Origin: Promethearchaeota archaeon
GTDB lineage: Archaea; Asgardarchaeota; Lokiarchaeia; Sigynarchaeales; SOKP01
DNA: 64,000 nt
Reading direction: 5' to 3'
Assembly: GCA_019058515.1 (NCBI GenBank)
Contig: JAHPYY010000192.1
Location: 1 to 64,000 of the forward strand
Shown one piece after another: positions 37,286 to 46,600 of this stretch (within the stretch, counting starts at the first letter, position 1; each line of letters opens with the position of its first letter). The notes beneath the pieces were generated by a model, which saw only the letters and a program-made list of their open reading frames with translations, was not told the DNA's origin and made no database searches. Made by a program: the position numbers and the translations under genes.

Positions 37286-38176
37286 ATGATATTACACACA
37301 CCAGAAGATAGATTTGGCGATCTCCCTAATTTTGAGTATACGCCAAATTATTTAGAAGTCGAAGGAATGCGAGTTCATTACATTGACGAAGGCTCCCGTG
37401 GATCCAACGCAATTTTACTAATGCACGGTGAACCCTCGTGGAGTTTCCTGTATAGACATATGATTCGCATTTTACGGAGCGCGGGTTTTAGAGTATTGGC
37501 ACCGGATTTAATCGGATTTGGGAGATCAGATAAACTCTCGAAGCAAACAGATCACACCTACGGCAAACACGTAGAATGGATGAATACATGGTTCAGAAAA
37601 CTTAATCTCGAAGGGGTTACCATGTTTTGTCAAGATTGGGGCTCTTTAATCGGATTGAGAATTGCAATAGAGAATCAAGATAAATTCAAACGAATTGTGC
37701 TTTCTAATGGAGGTTTACCTACAGGAGAACAGAGAATGTCTGATGCGTTCCTCGAATGGCGCGAAACATCGAGGAATATTCGAAAATTTAAAACAAAAAC
37801 CTTTATGCAACAAGGAACCGTCACTAAACTAACTGAAGAGGTATTAAATGCTTATGAGGCTCCATTTCCTAATGAAACGTATAAAGCAGGAGCTCGTATT
37901 ATGCCGTCGCTGGTTCCAATTAGTACCGAGGATCCTGAGCATTTAGCGAATAAAAAAGCCATTGAAAAGTTTAAAGAATGGAACATTCCTTTTTTAACGG
38001 CTTTTTCTGACAGCGATCCAATTACAAGAGGGGGAGATAGGTTTTGGAGAGAGAATATTCCAGGAGCACAAGGACAAAAACATACAATTATTAAAGGCGC
38101 GGGACATTTTGTCCAGGAAGATAAAGGTCCAGAGTTGGCAAAATTACTAGTAGAATTTATAGAAGATAATCCCTAA
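37286..38176 (+). CDS. Haloalkane-dehalogenase-like alpha/beta hydrolase
   Basis: 296 residues. HGEPSWSFLYRHM (oxyanion region HGxPxW), DLIGFGRSDK, nucleophile elbow FCQDWGSLIGL with Asp as nucleophile, DSDPI for the acid side and GAGHFVQED with the catalytic His: the DhmA-type haloalkane dehalogenase layout. The nucleophile followed by W, and the W in HGEPSW, are the halide-binding residues of that group. Could also be an epoxide hydrolase or another hydrolase. ATG at 37286. Confidence 0.85.
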   Translation: MILHTPEDRFGDLPNFEYTPNYLEVEGMRVHYIDEGSRGSNAILLMHGEPSWSFLYRHMIRILRSAGFRVLAPDLIGFGRSDKLSKQTDHTYGKHVEWMNTWFRKLNLEGVTMFCQDWGSLIGLRIAIENQDKFKRIVLSNGGLPTGEQRMSDAFLEWRETSRNIRKFKTKTFMQQGTVTKLTEEVLNAYEAPFPNETYKAGARIMPSLVPISTEDPEHLANKKAIEKFKEWNIPFLTAFSDSDPITRGGDRFWRENIPGAQGQKHTIIKGAGHFVQEDKGPELAKLLVEFIEDNP

Positions 38177-38218
38177 TATTTTTACCTTTTTATTGTAATT
38201 TCGCAATATTGATTTTAT

Positions 38219-38695
38219 ATGAAAAATAACGAGCTTAATCTTTCAGTTTTAGCTGACAAGATCAAAAGTGAAGTCAATTCGGGAATTTTTTTTAATTTAC
38301 AAGGTTCTAAGACGATTCTCGAAGTCGTCAGCGTGTTAAATTTCTTGAAGTATAAAATCAAAAAATGGGGATTATCCACTATTTTTAGCTATAAAGGAAT
38401 GCTCTTTGATTTTGACACTATAATAGTTATTGGAGCAAAAAATGTAGACCAAGCACTTAAGATTATTGCTTCAGTGTATTTGGAAAAGTTAATTGAATTT
38501 AAGAGCGAAGCAAGCTGGAATGAGTGGGAGGAAAAAATGCAAATATTTTCAATTGATTCGGTTAGGGAAGAAATATCCTCGAATATAAAAACGGGCATAC
38601 CTGATAACATTGAGATTGAATTAAACTTACAATCTCATTTGGAGGAAATACTTTCTGAGGATTTTTTCAATTCTTTATCTTCTAATATTAAGTGA
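38219..38695 (+). CDS. Protein of unknown function
   Basis: 158 residues, ATG at 38219. Alpha/beta composition with an FNLQGSKTILEVVSVLNFL helix, IIVIGAKNVDQALKIIASVYLEKL and an acidic tail. No motif recognised. It follows the dehalogenase-like gene by 42 bases. Its last 20 codons overlap the convergent VOC gene by 61 bases, which is unusually long for this genome; one of the two ends may be wrong. Confidence 0.6.
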   Translation: MKNNELNLSVLADKIKSEVNSGIFFNLQGSKTILEVVSVLNFLKYKIKKWGLSTIFSYKGMLFDFDTIIVIGAKNVDQALKIIASVYLEKLIEFKSEASWNEWEEKMQIFSIDSVREEISSNIKTGIPDNIEIELNLQSHLEEILSEDFFNSLSSNIK

Positions 38696-39030
38696 ATTAT
38701 TCCATTTGGGCTGGATATCCAAAATCCAAAAAAGTTAGGGGGTAAATCCTCTACTTCATCCCTTCTTTCCACATTATCGCCCAAATATTGGTTTGTCTTG
38801 TTAATGTCGTCAGTGTGTAATTCTAACCACACATCTGGATGGCTAAGATTAGATACCTTATCAATCCATAAATTAATACTGCCAAAGTTAAAAACTGTCG
38901 AAGATTCAGTCTCCTCTAGTAGTTCTAATCCTATTAAATCTTTATAGAAACTAATGGTAGCATCGTAAGTGTGATAAGGAGTTTTAATTGAAATGTTAGT
39001 TCCCGGTCGAAAAATGGGATTTCTTTTCAC
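38635..39030 (-). CDS. Glyoxalase/VOC-superfamily protein
   Basis: 131 residues with one VOC half: ISFYKDLIGLELLEE (the FYxdxLGL signature), TVFNFGSINLWID, WLELHTDDIN and the terminal SSPNGIIHLILE, where His and Glu are metal ligands. Members are lyases, dioxygenases or resistance proteins. ATG at 39030. The last 20 codons after the conserved core lie in the overlap with the gene at 38219-38695. Confidence 0.8.
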   Translation of the reverse strand: MKRNPIFRPGTNISIKTPYHTYDATISFYKDLIGLELLEETESSTVFNFGSINLWIDKVSNLSHPDVWLELHTDDINKTNQYLGDNVERRDEVEDLPPNFFGFWISSPNGIIHLILEDKELKKSSESISSK

Positions 39031-39191
39031 GCTAATTTCTCCATTCGTTTCTATTTTTATTTCTATTATTAAATCTTTTTAAACTATAAAAATCTTGAAT
39101 ATTAGACTCTTGTAGCTTTAAATATGTTAGTTTTCTGTATTTAATTAAGAATTAATTATTTTTTATTTAATGTAAGGAAAAAAATTGAAAA

Positions 39192-39581
39192 ATGGCTTAT
39201 ATAGTCCCTGTTAATACTTATAGAAGAAGGAGTCTAGGGTCAAGAATATTTAGTATGTTTATAATCTTATCGTTAGTGGGTTTGTTAACGGGAGTGTTTT
39301 TAGGAATACTTATGGTTCCTTTAATCTTAATCATCGGAGGTATTAGTATAATGATGATTATTTCTTTAGGAATCGTTGCTTCTAATTCTTCGAGTAATCC
39401 TAATATCCATCGAACATACATGAGAAATTCTAATGAAACGCCAAGAACTCAACAAGTAACATATCAGAATCAATCTTATTCCAGAAATTACGAAAGTATT
39501 GGAAAATATTGTAGTTATTGTGGAGAAAAGACTACTCTGGATGCAAAATTTTGTCCAAAATGTGGTAGTGGCTTGAATTAA
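39192..39581 (+). CDS. Membrane protein with C-terminal zinc ribbon
   Basis: 129 residues. Two hydrophobic helices (IILSLVGLLTGVFLGILM, then a long IILIIGGISI-type segment), a polar linker and a C-terminal zinc ribbon YCSYCGEKTTL...FCPKCGSGLN. Third protein of this general membrane-plus-zinc-ribbon kind in the window. Role unknown. ATG at 39192. Confidence 0.75.
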   Translation: MAYIVPVNTYRRRSLGSRIFSMFIILSLVGLLTGVFLGILMVPLILIIGGISIMMIISLGIVASNSSSNPNIHRTYMRNSNETPRTQQVTYQNQSYSRNYESIGKYCSYCGEKTTLDAKFCPKCGSGLN

Positions 39582-39637
39582 GTGAGTACTACACATTAAT
39601 TCTACTTTTTTATTACTTTAAAATAATTTAAATAAAA

Positions 39638-40972
39638 TTAAATTTTATATTGGTCTTTTAAGAAATTTAAGATAAAGCCTTTCACTTTATCTCTATCGGG
39701 TAAACTGGCAATCATACCATACATAGCTGCTTCTCCTTCTGAGACTTCAGTTGGATTTTCTAGGACTTCGTTAACAGCATCTTTAAGATCTACCAAAAAC
39801 TTATCAACTACAGGAGCGTGATGAGGATTCACCATCATATGCAGAGCTGGTGGGAATTGCAATCTATCTAGATGCCATCCTTTAGCGTCTAAAATATCTC
39901 CTAGTTGAAAAATGTTAAACTCCTTAGAAGTAAACGAAAAAACGCTAATTAAAGGTTCTCCGAGGATCTGAAGCTCTTTTATTCCCTTAATCCCGCTTAA
40001 AATCTTTTTTGTTGCAGTCATTACTTTTTCTGCTAGATTTACATAACCATTCTCACCGAGAGCTTTCATACCCGCCCAAGCTGCAGCAATCGGTCCTCCT
40101 GCTCTTGTCCCCCGCATTGTCGGAGCGATATAAACACCACCAGACCAATCGGCATACACATATAATTGGTGTTTCCAAATCTTGTCGCTCCGATAGACGA
40201 TTGTCGAGCTTCCTTTTGGTCCATATCCATATTTATGTAAATCAGCCGAAATGGATGTTACGCCTGGTACGGAAAAATCGAAATCTGGGATATTATAACC
40301 CAATTTTTTAGCGAATGGTAACATAAAACCTCCAAGGCAAGCATCCACATGCATTCCAATTTTCTTTTCTTTTGCGATTGCTGCGATCTCGGCAATTGGA
40401 TCCACTATTCCCCTTGGAAAGTCACAGGCGGAGCCCACCAGCAATATAGTGTTTCCATTAACCGCTTCCCTCATAGCGTCTACATCCGCTAAATGCGTTG
40501 TTTCGTCAACTGGTACTCTGACAGATTTAACTTTGAAATAATCTGCTCCTTTTTCGAAGGCTGGGTGTGCAGAGCTAGGTAATACCATTTCTGGCTCTTT
40601 TATGTGTGGAAATTTCTCTTCAGCCCACTCACGATAAGTTAAAATCGCGGTCATAATGCTTTCCGTTCCTCCGGAAGTCATACTACCGCAACATTTCCTA
40701 TCTCCGTGAAACAAATCCGCAACCATAGATATTACTTCAGTTTCGAATTTCTTCAAACTAGGAAACGCCAGCGGGCTTAACGCGTTTTTTGAAAAGAATT
40801 TACTGTGCGCTTTCTTGAGAAATTCCGTGTGTGCGTCGCTAGCATGGTAAACAAGACTCCAAACTGATCCTTCCTCCCATCTAATATCATCCTCGGCAGA
40901 GGCTTCCATTTCTTTAAAGACTTCTTCGTAATCTAAACCAACTTCAGGCAAAATCACTTTTGGTCGTACCAT
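39638..40972 (-). CDS. PLP-dependent lyase, sphingosine-1-phosphate lyase-like
   Basis: 444 residues from the ATG at 40972 (a longer frame to 41020 has no family support). GSMTSGGTESIMTAIL (PLP phosphate binding), HVDACLGGFMLPF (Asp pairing the PLP ring), SADLHKYGYGPKGSS (Schiff-base lysine) and YADWSGGVYIAPTMRGTRAGG match sphingosine/sphinganine-phosphate lyases more closely than plain glutamate or tyrosine decarboxylases. It lacks the N-terminal membrane helix of eukaryotic SPL. Known SPL splits a phosphorylated long-chain base into an aldehyde and phosphoethanolamine; the archaeal substrate is unknown. Confidence 0.8.
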   Translation of the reverse strand: MVRPKVILPEVGLDYEEVFKEMEASAEDDIRWEEGSVWSLVYHASDAHTEFLKKAHSKFFSKNALSPLAFPSLKKFETEVISMVADLFHGDRKCCGSMTSGGTESIMTAILTYREWAEEKFPHIKEPEMVLPSSAHPAFEKGADYFKVKSVRVPVDETTHLADVDAMREAVNGNTILLVGSACDFPRGIVDPIAEIAAIAKEKKIGMHVDACLGGFMLPFAKKLGYNIPDFDFSVPGVTSISADLHKYGYGPKGSSTIVYRSDKIWKHQLYVYADWSGGVYIAPTMRGTRAGGPIAAAWAGMKALGENGYVNLAEKVMTATKKILSGIKGIKELQILGEPLISVFSFTSKEFNIFQLGDILDAKGWHLDRLQFPPALHMMVNPHHAPVVDKFLVDLKDAVNEVLENPTEVSEGEAAMYGMIASLPDRDKVKGFILNFLKDQYKI

Positions 40973-41151
40973 AATTTTAAAAATTCTTTTTATAGTTGTT
41001 GTATTATTTATAAAGCACAAATTAAGCTTATTATTTGCAATATTTGGTTTTTTGAGAATATAAGCTGATCTAAAAATGTTATAATTTCTATTTGATGAAT
41101 AATATGGCTAGTCTCTACCTCAATTTTCTTGAGTTCTTCAAGAAAAGAAAA

Positions 41152-42231
41152 TTAATTTGAAATTATAGGATAGTGTCCGTATTTATCAATTGCTTTGGGA
41201 ATCGCAAGTATATTTGGAATGGATACTCCCCAAGGTAAACTACACACAGGACAGCATATATATCTACCTCCGGGAGCTAAGTTTAAAATGTTTTCTTTTA
41301 CCTTTTCTTCGACATCAATAGGAGTTCCTGTGAGTAGTTCTCTACTAACATCAATATTCGCACCAATAATTGCAATTTTGGGATGTTTCTTTTTAAATTC
41401 AACCCAATATTCAATATCTAACGGATGACTGCCGTTAACGGCAATAAAATCGATTTCTTCAACAACTTCTGTGAAATAAGGAGAAGTTCCGCAATTATGA
41501 AGCATAAAAGGAACTTTTATTTTATTCATCATCCTATTAATAAACTGCCCTTCATATCGCATAGAATCTTGAAAACTCATCATATGACGATTAAACGCAT
41601 ATCCAGCAATAAAAACATTAGGAGGCATCCCAACCATCTCTAGCCAATTCTCGTAAAGATCCATTTGAGAATCGTAGATTTTTTCGCAGAGCTTTAATAG
41701 TAAATCTGGATTGCGCCGCATATCCTTATACGCCTCGATCCCTCGCAATTCCTGGACAACAGACCAAATACTTAGGCTTATTACTTGGGGAAATTTAGTT
41801 TTTTCGTTAATTAGTTTGGCAGTTAATAATGAATTTTTCCATAAATTATTCTTGCTATGGTCAGGGATTTCTAACTTTTCAATATCTTCTTCAGATTTAC
41901 AAATTTCGCCTTGTTTACACATTAAGGGTTGATAATCAAACCATTTAATCACATCTAATTTGTTATTTGCTTCCGCAAATGCTAAAGCTTCACTTGGTCC
42001 TGCGTACGCGTTTGGAACGTTTATAGAATCGGCGTTTAAAAATTCAAAAGTTGTAATAATCGCATTAGCATAAGTTTTTGGGGAACTATACAATTCTTTC
42101 ACTGTTTTCCCCGTTACTCGACAAATCATTTGTTCTCCTGCGAAGGCGAGAAAGGGAACTTTATCAACTCTTTTTGATCCAGAGATTGTCCTAAATATTC
42201 TATTTACTGAGGCTATCCAATCTTTAACCAT
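41152..42231 (-). CDS. UROD/MtaA-like methylcobamide:CoM (or other) methyltransferase
   Basis: 359 residues in the uroporphyrinogen-decarboxylase superfamily branch used for corrinoid methyl transfer. LHNCGTSPYF and IICCPVCSLPWG-type sequence (HxC ... C) supply the zinc ligands seen in MtaA/MtbA. IAVNGSHPLDIEYW and IIGANIDVSRELLTGTP fit the barrel. It takes a methyl group from a corrinoid protein to a thiol acceptor. The corrinoid protein gene lies 15 bases upstream on the same strand, so the pair acts together. Confidence 0.85.
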   Translation of the reverse strand: MVKDWIASVNRIFRTISGSKRVDKVPFLAFAGEQMICRVTGKTVKELYSSPKTYANAIITTFEFLNADSINVPNAYAGPSEALAFAEANNKLDVIKWFDYQPLMCKQGEICKSEEDIEKLEIPDHSKNNLWKNSLLTAKLINEKTKFPQVISLSIWSVVQELRGIEAYKDMRRNPDLLLKLCEKIYDSQMDLYENWLEMVGMPPNVFIAGYAFNRHMMSFQDSMRYEGQFINRMMNKIKVPFMLHNCGTSPYFTEVVEEIDFIAVNGSHPLDIEYWVEFKKKHPKIAIIGANIDVSRELLTGTPIDVEEKVKENILNLAPGGRYICCPVCSLPWGVSIPNILAIPKAIDKYGHYPIISN

Positions 42232-42246
42232 TTTGCTCTTTACCGT

Positions 42247-42888
42247 TTACAATCCAATTAAATTATGAATTTTTTTTACTCCCTCCCAACCGTCTTTAGC
42301 AAAGTCATCTGCACCAACCATCTCACAAGATGCTTTCGATAAGATGCCGCCGCCAACGATTATAGGAGCAATTATGTTTTCGCTTTTTAGTAAGTTAACG
42401 GTTTCTACCATTTTTGAGATGCTCATAGTCATTAATCCACTTAAACCTATTAGACAAGGATTAATTTCTTTAGCTTTTTGGAGGAACTCTTCAGGAGGTA
42501 CATCCGATCCTAAATCGACTACATTAAATCCTTGTCCTTTTAACAACGATACTACTAAGCTTTTGCCTATATCGTGGATATCGCCTTCTACGGTTCCAAT
42601 TAATATAGAACCTTTAGGTTCTTCTTCAACATCTTCGCCTATTGTACGTTTTAGCGTTTCAACAGCTGCGTTTATAGCATCACCGGTCATTAACAAATCA
42701 GCCAGAAAGTACTCGTCTTTTTCGTATAAAATGCCCGCTTCTTCTGCCCCTTTAAGAATTGCTTTATTCAGGATCTCGTTAGCATGTATACCTTTATTAA
42801 TTAACTCATTGACCAAATCAGTTGCTTTGCTTGGATCTCCTTCTAAAATTGCGTTTTTTAATTTATCTATTGGATCATCTTCATTCAT
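42247..42888 (-). CDS. Corrinoid-binding protein (MtaC/MtbC/MttC-like)
   Basis: 213 residues from the ATG at 42888; the longer open frame to 42966 adds an unconserved N-terminus. A helical cap domain (residues 5-85) precedes the B12 domain: EGDIHDIGKS with D103-x-H105-xx-G108, where H105 is the lower cobalt ligand, then LIGLSGLMTMS and VGGGILSK. It carries a methyl group on its corrinoid between a substrate methyltransferase and the MtaA-like enzyme downstream. The first (substrate-specific) methyltransferase is not in this window, so the methyl donor is unknown. Confidence 0.9.
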   Translation of the reverse strand: MNEDDPIDKLKNAILEGDPSKATDLVNELINKGIHANEILNKAILKGAEEAGILYEKDEYFLADLLMTGDAINAAVETLKRTIGEDVEEEPKGSILIGTVEGDIHDIGKSLVVSLLKGQGFNVVDLGSDVPPEEFLQKAKEINPCLIGLSGLMTMSISKMVETVNLLKSENIIAPIIVGGGILSKASCEMVGADDFAKDGWEGVKKIHNLIGL

Positions 42889-43319
42889 AATTAATATAAT
42901 ATTATTTTGATCATTTAATATAAAAATATATCTTAAATGACAGTCATTGTATAGGATTTGAATCATCTAAAAAAGTTATAATCTTATACTTTCAAAATAT
43001 TTTGAAATAATATAATCAACTTTTTCACCACTCTGGAAGAATAAATGCTATGTTTGTATTTTCTTATTGAGTTAGGTAATTTCAAAAACGAATTAATTAA
43101 AATTTTTTGTCAGGTTCCCATTCTTTTTTTCTATTTCGAATTAAATATTTTAAGTAACGATTTGATCTTATTCATTAATGGTTTTGATTTATTAAAAGAA
43201 TACTTTGAGCTATATTTCATATAATGATTTGAAAAAAACCATATCAAGAATTTCTGAAACATATAAACATTGTGCGTATAAATAAAGTATAAATATATTT
43301 TTAATATTCTTGGGTAATT
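42889..43319. other. Intergenic region between divergent genes
   Basis: About 430 bp AT-rich sequence between the corrinoid gene and the CWH43-like gene, holding both promoters. TATA-like stretches (TATAAATA near 43275) lie before the rightward gene. A 69-codon minus-strand frame here has no protein-like pattern and was not accepted. Confidence 0.5.
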
Positions 43320-45398
43320 ATGGAAATCTACAACAAACACTTAAGCAAATATTATTCTGAACTAATTCTTTTAAGCATAATATTTCTATTTTTCTTTCAG
43401 TTGATAACTAAATTTGTTGAATCTATTTACATAATGAACTATATTGAGCAGGGTATAAATGAAAATGTAGCTGCGATTTTATTTCTATTGTCTCCAGTAG
43501 TTTTAATATTTTTCAAAAAACAATTTCCTCGTACAATAATGGCATTTGTTGGAGAGCTGATGATTATTTGTAGAATCTTACAACCATTTTTTGGAACACA
43601 AATTAAAATGATAATTACTGGGCTAGGTGTAGGATGTTTTATGATATTTTTTCCTGCATATCTTAAACACTTATCATCAGAAAATAATGAAAAAAGAGGT
43701 TTGTCATTGGGTATTAGTTTTGGTTTTGGTCTTGCACTTTCGATATTATTTAGAACACTTGGATCGTCAGTTGATATTTCTTTATCATTTTGGTTTCTGT
43801 GGATTGGGTGGGTTCTTGCTGCTATTGGTGCTATTATGATGATAAATCTGCTAAATCCTAAGGAGAGAGAGACTTATCAAATTAATATAAGTAATAAGGG
43901 AGCAATTGCGAGTAAATGGAAAATTCTTGCTCTTAGTCTTGGCTTATTTGGTATTATAATATTATGTTATTTTTCTTTTAGTAGCCCTACTGTTATAGCA
44001 AGGTGGACAGAAGGAGATATCGTAGCAATAACATCAATTATTATATTAGTAATCATGAGTTTTATAATAATTGCATCTTTAAAGCCAGATTTGATTAGTA
44101 AAATTCCTTCTAAGGGGATTTTACTTTGGAATGGATTATTTGTTTTAATGATTGTGCTTACTATTGGAATAAATCAAATTCCATTTGCATTTATCTCATC
44201 ATATCCTTATTATGCTCCTGAAACCACAATATTACATCAGATCATCCTATATGCAATGCTTTTACTTTCACCTATCATTTTCATTGATTTTGTTGTATTA
44301 TCAAGGGAATTAATTAGAAGTAATCCATCAATTCGAAAATTAGGTGTATCGTTTTTCATGGTAGGTTTTTTTTTCATTCTCACGATCTTTTCTGCGGTGT
44401 TTACTACTACTTGGGATTATATTCCCGTCATTGGACCAATATTCAGAGATATGATTTGGCTTGTATTTTTAATTTTGGGAGTAATAATATTTGTGCCAAT
44501 ATTTTTAATAAGAAAAGGATCCCTTAAGTTCTCTAAAATTTCCAAAGGTATTAACAATGTTAGATCTAAAAGTGTTGTTATTATCGGAATAATCGCTATA
44601 GTAACAATAATAGGAGGTTTTTTAATAGAACATCCTAACATACAAACACCCACGGATAATAATACTCTTTCGATATTAACGTATAATATTCAACAGGGTG
44701 TTGATGAACCTGGAAATTTAAATTTTGAAGGGCAATACTCTGTTATAAAGAATTTAAACCCTGATATCATTGGTTTACAAGAATCTGATACGAATCGAAT
44801 AGCTAATGGAAACTCGGATTTTGTTCGCTATATTACTAATACTCTGGGATATTATTCATATTTTGGTCCCAAAACGGTTACTGGTACTTTCGGAATAGCT
44901 TTGTTATCAAAATATCCTATTGAGAATCCTCGTACATTTTATATGGAATGCGTAGAGGAACAATCTGCGACAATTTGGGCTCAAATTGTTATAGGAACTA
45001 AAAGGTTCAATATTTTTGTAACTCATCTTGGAAATTATAGAGATACAACCACTGGAGATAGAACTCAAATAATCCAACAAGAAAATCTTCTAACTGTTAC
45101 TGCTGGAAAAGAGAATGTAATTTTAATGGGAGATTTTAATTTTGACCCTAATACAGAACAATATAATATAACTACTACTCAACTTTATGATGCTTGGGAG
45201 TTAGTATCTAACGATAATCCTTCAAATGCCGTAGTTGATCCTGTCATTGCTGGTGAGCGTACAATCCCAGATGAAAGAATAGACCAAATTTTTGTTTCAC
45301 ATGAGTTAAATGAATCATTCACGTATATTCATTATACTGGGGGGTTAGAATCGGATCATCCTGCTTTATATGCAACTTTAGATTTAACAACTATTTAA
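43320..45398 (+). CDS. Multi-helix membrane protein with C-terminal endonuclease/exonuclease/phosphatase domain (CWH43/PGAP2IP-like)
   Basis: 692 residues. The first ~445 residues form about 12 hydrophobic helices. Residues ~455-690 are an EEP (DNase I/sphingomyelinase-fold) domain with all catalytic blocks: ILTYNIQQG (N), GLQESD (E), FVTHLGNYRD (H), LMGDFNFDP (D, N), ERIDQIFVS and ESDHPALYATL (D, H). The same order of membrane helices then EEP domain occurs in eukaryotic CWH43/PGAP2IP, which remodels GPI lipids with ceramide. Here it may cut a membrane lipid head group. It lies 2.3 kb from an SPL-like gene. ATG at 43320. Confidence 0.8.
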   Translation: MEIYNKHLSKYYSELILLSIIFLFFFQLITKFVESIYIMNYIEQGINENVAAILFLLSPVVLIFFKKQFPRTIMAFVGELMIICRILQPFFGTQIKMIITGLGVGCFMIFFPAYLKHLSSENNEKRGLSLGISFGFGLALSILFRTLGSSVDISLSFWFLWIGWVLAAIGAIMMINLLNPKERETYQINISNKGAIASKWKILALSLGLFGIIILCYFSFSSPTVIARWTEGDIVAITSIIILVIMSFIIIASLKPDLISKIPSKGILLWNGLFVLMIVLTIGINQIPFAFISSYPYYAPETTILHQIILYAMLLLSPIIFIDFVVLSRELIRSNPSIRKLGVSFFMVGFFFILTIFSAVFTTTWDYIPVIGPIFRDMIWLVFLILGVIIFVPIFLIRKGSLKFSKISKGINNVRSKSVVIIGIIAIVTIIGGFLIEHPNIQTPTDNNTLSILTYNIQQGVDEPGNLNFEGQYSVIKNLNPDIIGLQESDTNRIANGNSDFVRYITNTLGYYSYFGPKTVTGTFGIALLSKYPIENPRTFYMECVEEQSATIWAQIVIGTKRFNIFVTHLGNYRDTTTGDRTQIIQQENLLTVTAGKENVILMGDFNFDPNTEQYNITTTQLYDAWELVSNDNPSNAVVDPVIAGERTIPDERIDQIFVSHELNESFTYIHYTGGLESDHPALYATLDLTTI

Positions 45399-45436
45399 TT
45401 TTTTTTTTTTAATATTTAGGATAAAAAGAGTCTTCC

Positions 45437-46123
45437 TTAAACTAAAGCGGAATCACTGATTCGTATCTTTTTGGTGACTCGTTGTGATCCTAATCTTGCA
45501 ATCCAATCAAAAAGCATGCAAAATATTTTAGGAGGCATTCCTGCTTCTTTAATTTCTTCTTCTATTAGAGCATCAAAAGATTGATAAGTTGCTTTCTCTC
45601 TCACGATCCAATGATTAAGCAATATCAAATCATGGTCTCCATCCCAATCAATAGTAGGAATTTGCTCTCGTGTAATGATTCCAGTATGTATCATTCCTTC
45701 GTATAATTCTTTATCATAAAGAGCTTCGCACGCAATCCACCTCTCGTTTAAAAAACATTCGCAATAAAAATGACCAATGGGATTAGGCAAGTGTTTATAT
45801 ATAAATTTCGGTAAGATAAATTCGAGAATCTCTTTTTTTATTTCAACGTAATGAAGTCTTGTAGGAATTGATACAGCCCGCAATAAGGCAGTATGTAGAT
45901 TTATTTTATTACAATAATCCACAGTAGAGCTTTTTAACGTTTTAGATGCTTTAATAAATATATTTAATGTTGCGTTAAATTCAATTTTATCTCTGATAAA
46001 AAAAAAGATTTTTAAAGCCTTTTCTCTCTCATTTTTTGCATCTTGGATGATGACTCCTAATTTTTTTTTTAATTTTAGGTCGTGAAAATTGCATAATTTG
46101 GTTTCTTTTAAATATTCGTTCAT
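45437..46123 (-). CDS. Transglutaminase-like protease/transferase-fold protein
   Basis: 228 residues from the ATG at 46123 (in-frame ATG at 46147 is possible). The transglutaminase-like core is visible: STVDYCNKINLHTALLRAVSIPTRLH with the catalytic Cys, then GHFYCECFLNERWIACEALYD with the His and a downstream Asp. In archaea these proteins are generally cysteine peptidases or amidases of unknown target. No signal peptide. Confidence 0.8.
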   Translation of the reverse strand: MNEYLKETKLCNFHDLKLKKKLGVIIQDAKNEREKALKIFFFIRDKIEFNATLNIFIKASKTLKSSTVDYCNKINLHTALLRAVSIPTRLHYVEIKKEILEFILPKFIYKHLPNPIGHFYCECFLNERWIACEALYDKELYEGMIHTGIITREQIPTIDWDGDHDLILLNHWIVREKATYQSFDALIEEEIKEAGMPPKIFCMLFDWIARLGSQRVTKKIRISDSALV

Positions 46124-46300
46124 ATTGGATATTCTCAAGCTTATCATTTACTAAACAATAAATCAACTTTAAGAATTTATTCTTTAAATAATTTTAGAAC
46201 AATTTTAACGATAGAATAAGACGTAACTTTTGATATCAAACTAAGAATTCCCAACAAAAGGATCAAATAAAAAAATAAAAAAGCAAAATACAAATATAAT

Positions 46301-46560
46301 TTATCCTATTTCAACATCCATCTTCTTGCGTTCTTCGAGAAGGGTATCGACAACGGCTGGATCTGCTAATGTGGTCACATTTCCTACATCCGACATAGTC
46401 GCAATGGCTTTTAGTATTCTTCGCATTATTTTTCCACTTCTCGTTTTTGGAAGTGTGTCGGCGAATTGAACGACATCTGGTTGGAACACATATCCAATTT
46501 CTTGTCTAACATGCATTCTAATTTCTTTGGATAACTTAGCGGATTTCTAATAATTTTGAA
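46301..46560 (-). pseudogene. Displaced 3' end of an acetyl-CoA synthetase gene
   Basis: Encodes only the last ~80 residues of Acs ([34 protein letters not shown] with the acetylatable Lys, and the end KKMDVEIG with stop). It differs from the matching end of the full acs gene at 49320-49567 by about seven of 71 residues, but about one base in five by eye, mostly at third positions. Upstream of about 46549 the similarity stops abruptly and a stop codon enters. The protein is too short to work. Best read as the original 3' end of acs, cut off when the 46.55-49.57 kb element inserted. Confidence 0.8.
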
Positions 46561-46600
46561 ATGTGTTTCTATAGATTATTTGTATTATAAATTATGCAAT

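Noticed and set aside
42344..42910. 188-codon plus-strand ORF opposite the corrinoid gene
   Set aside because: It is the antisense shadow of a clearly conserved B12-binding protein; its composition is not protein-like.
43131..43340. 69-codon minus-strand ORF
   Set aside because: AT-rich, no motif, and it overlaps the promoter and start of the CWH43-like gene.
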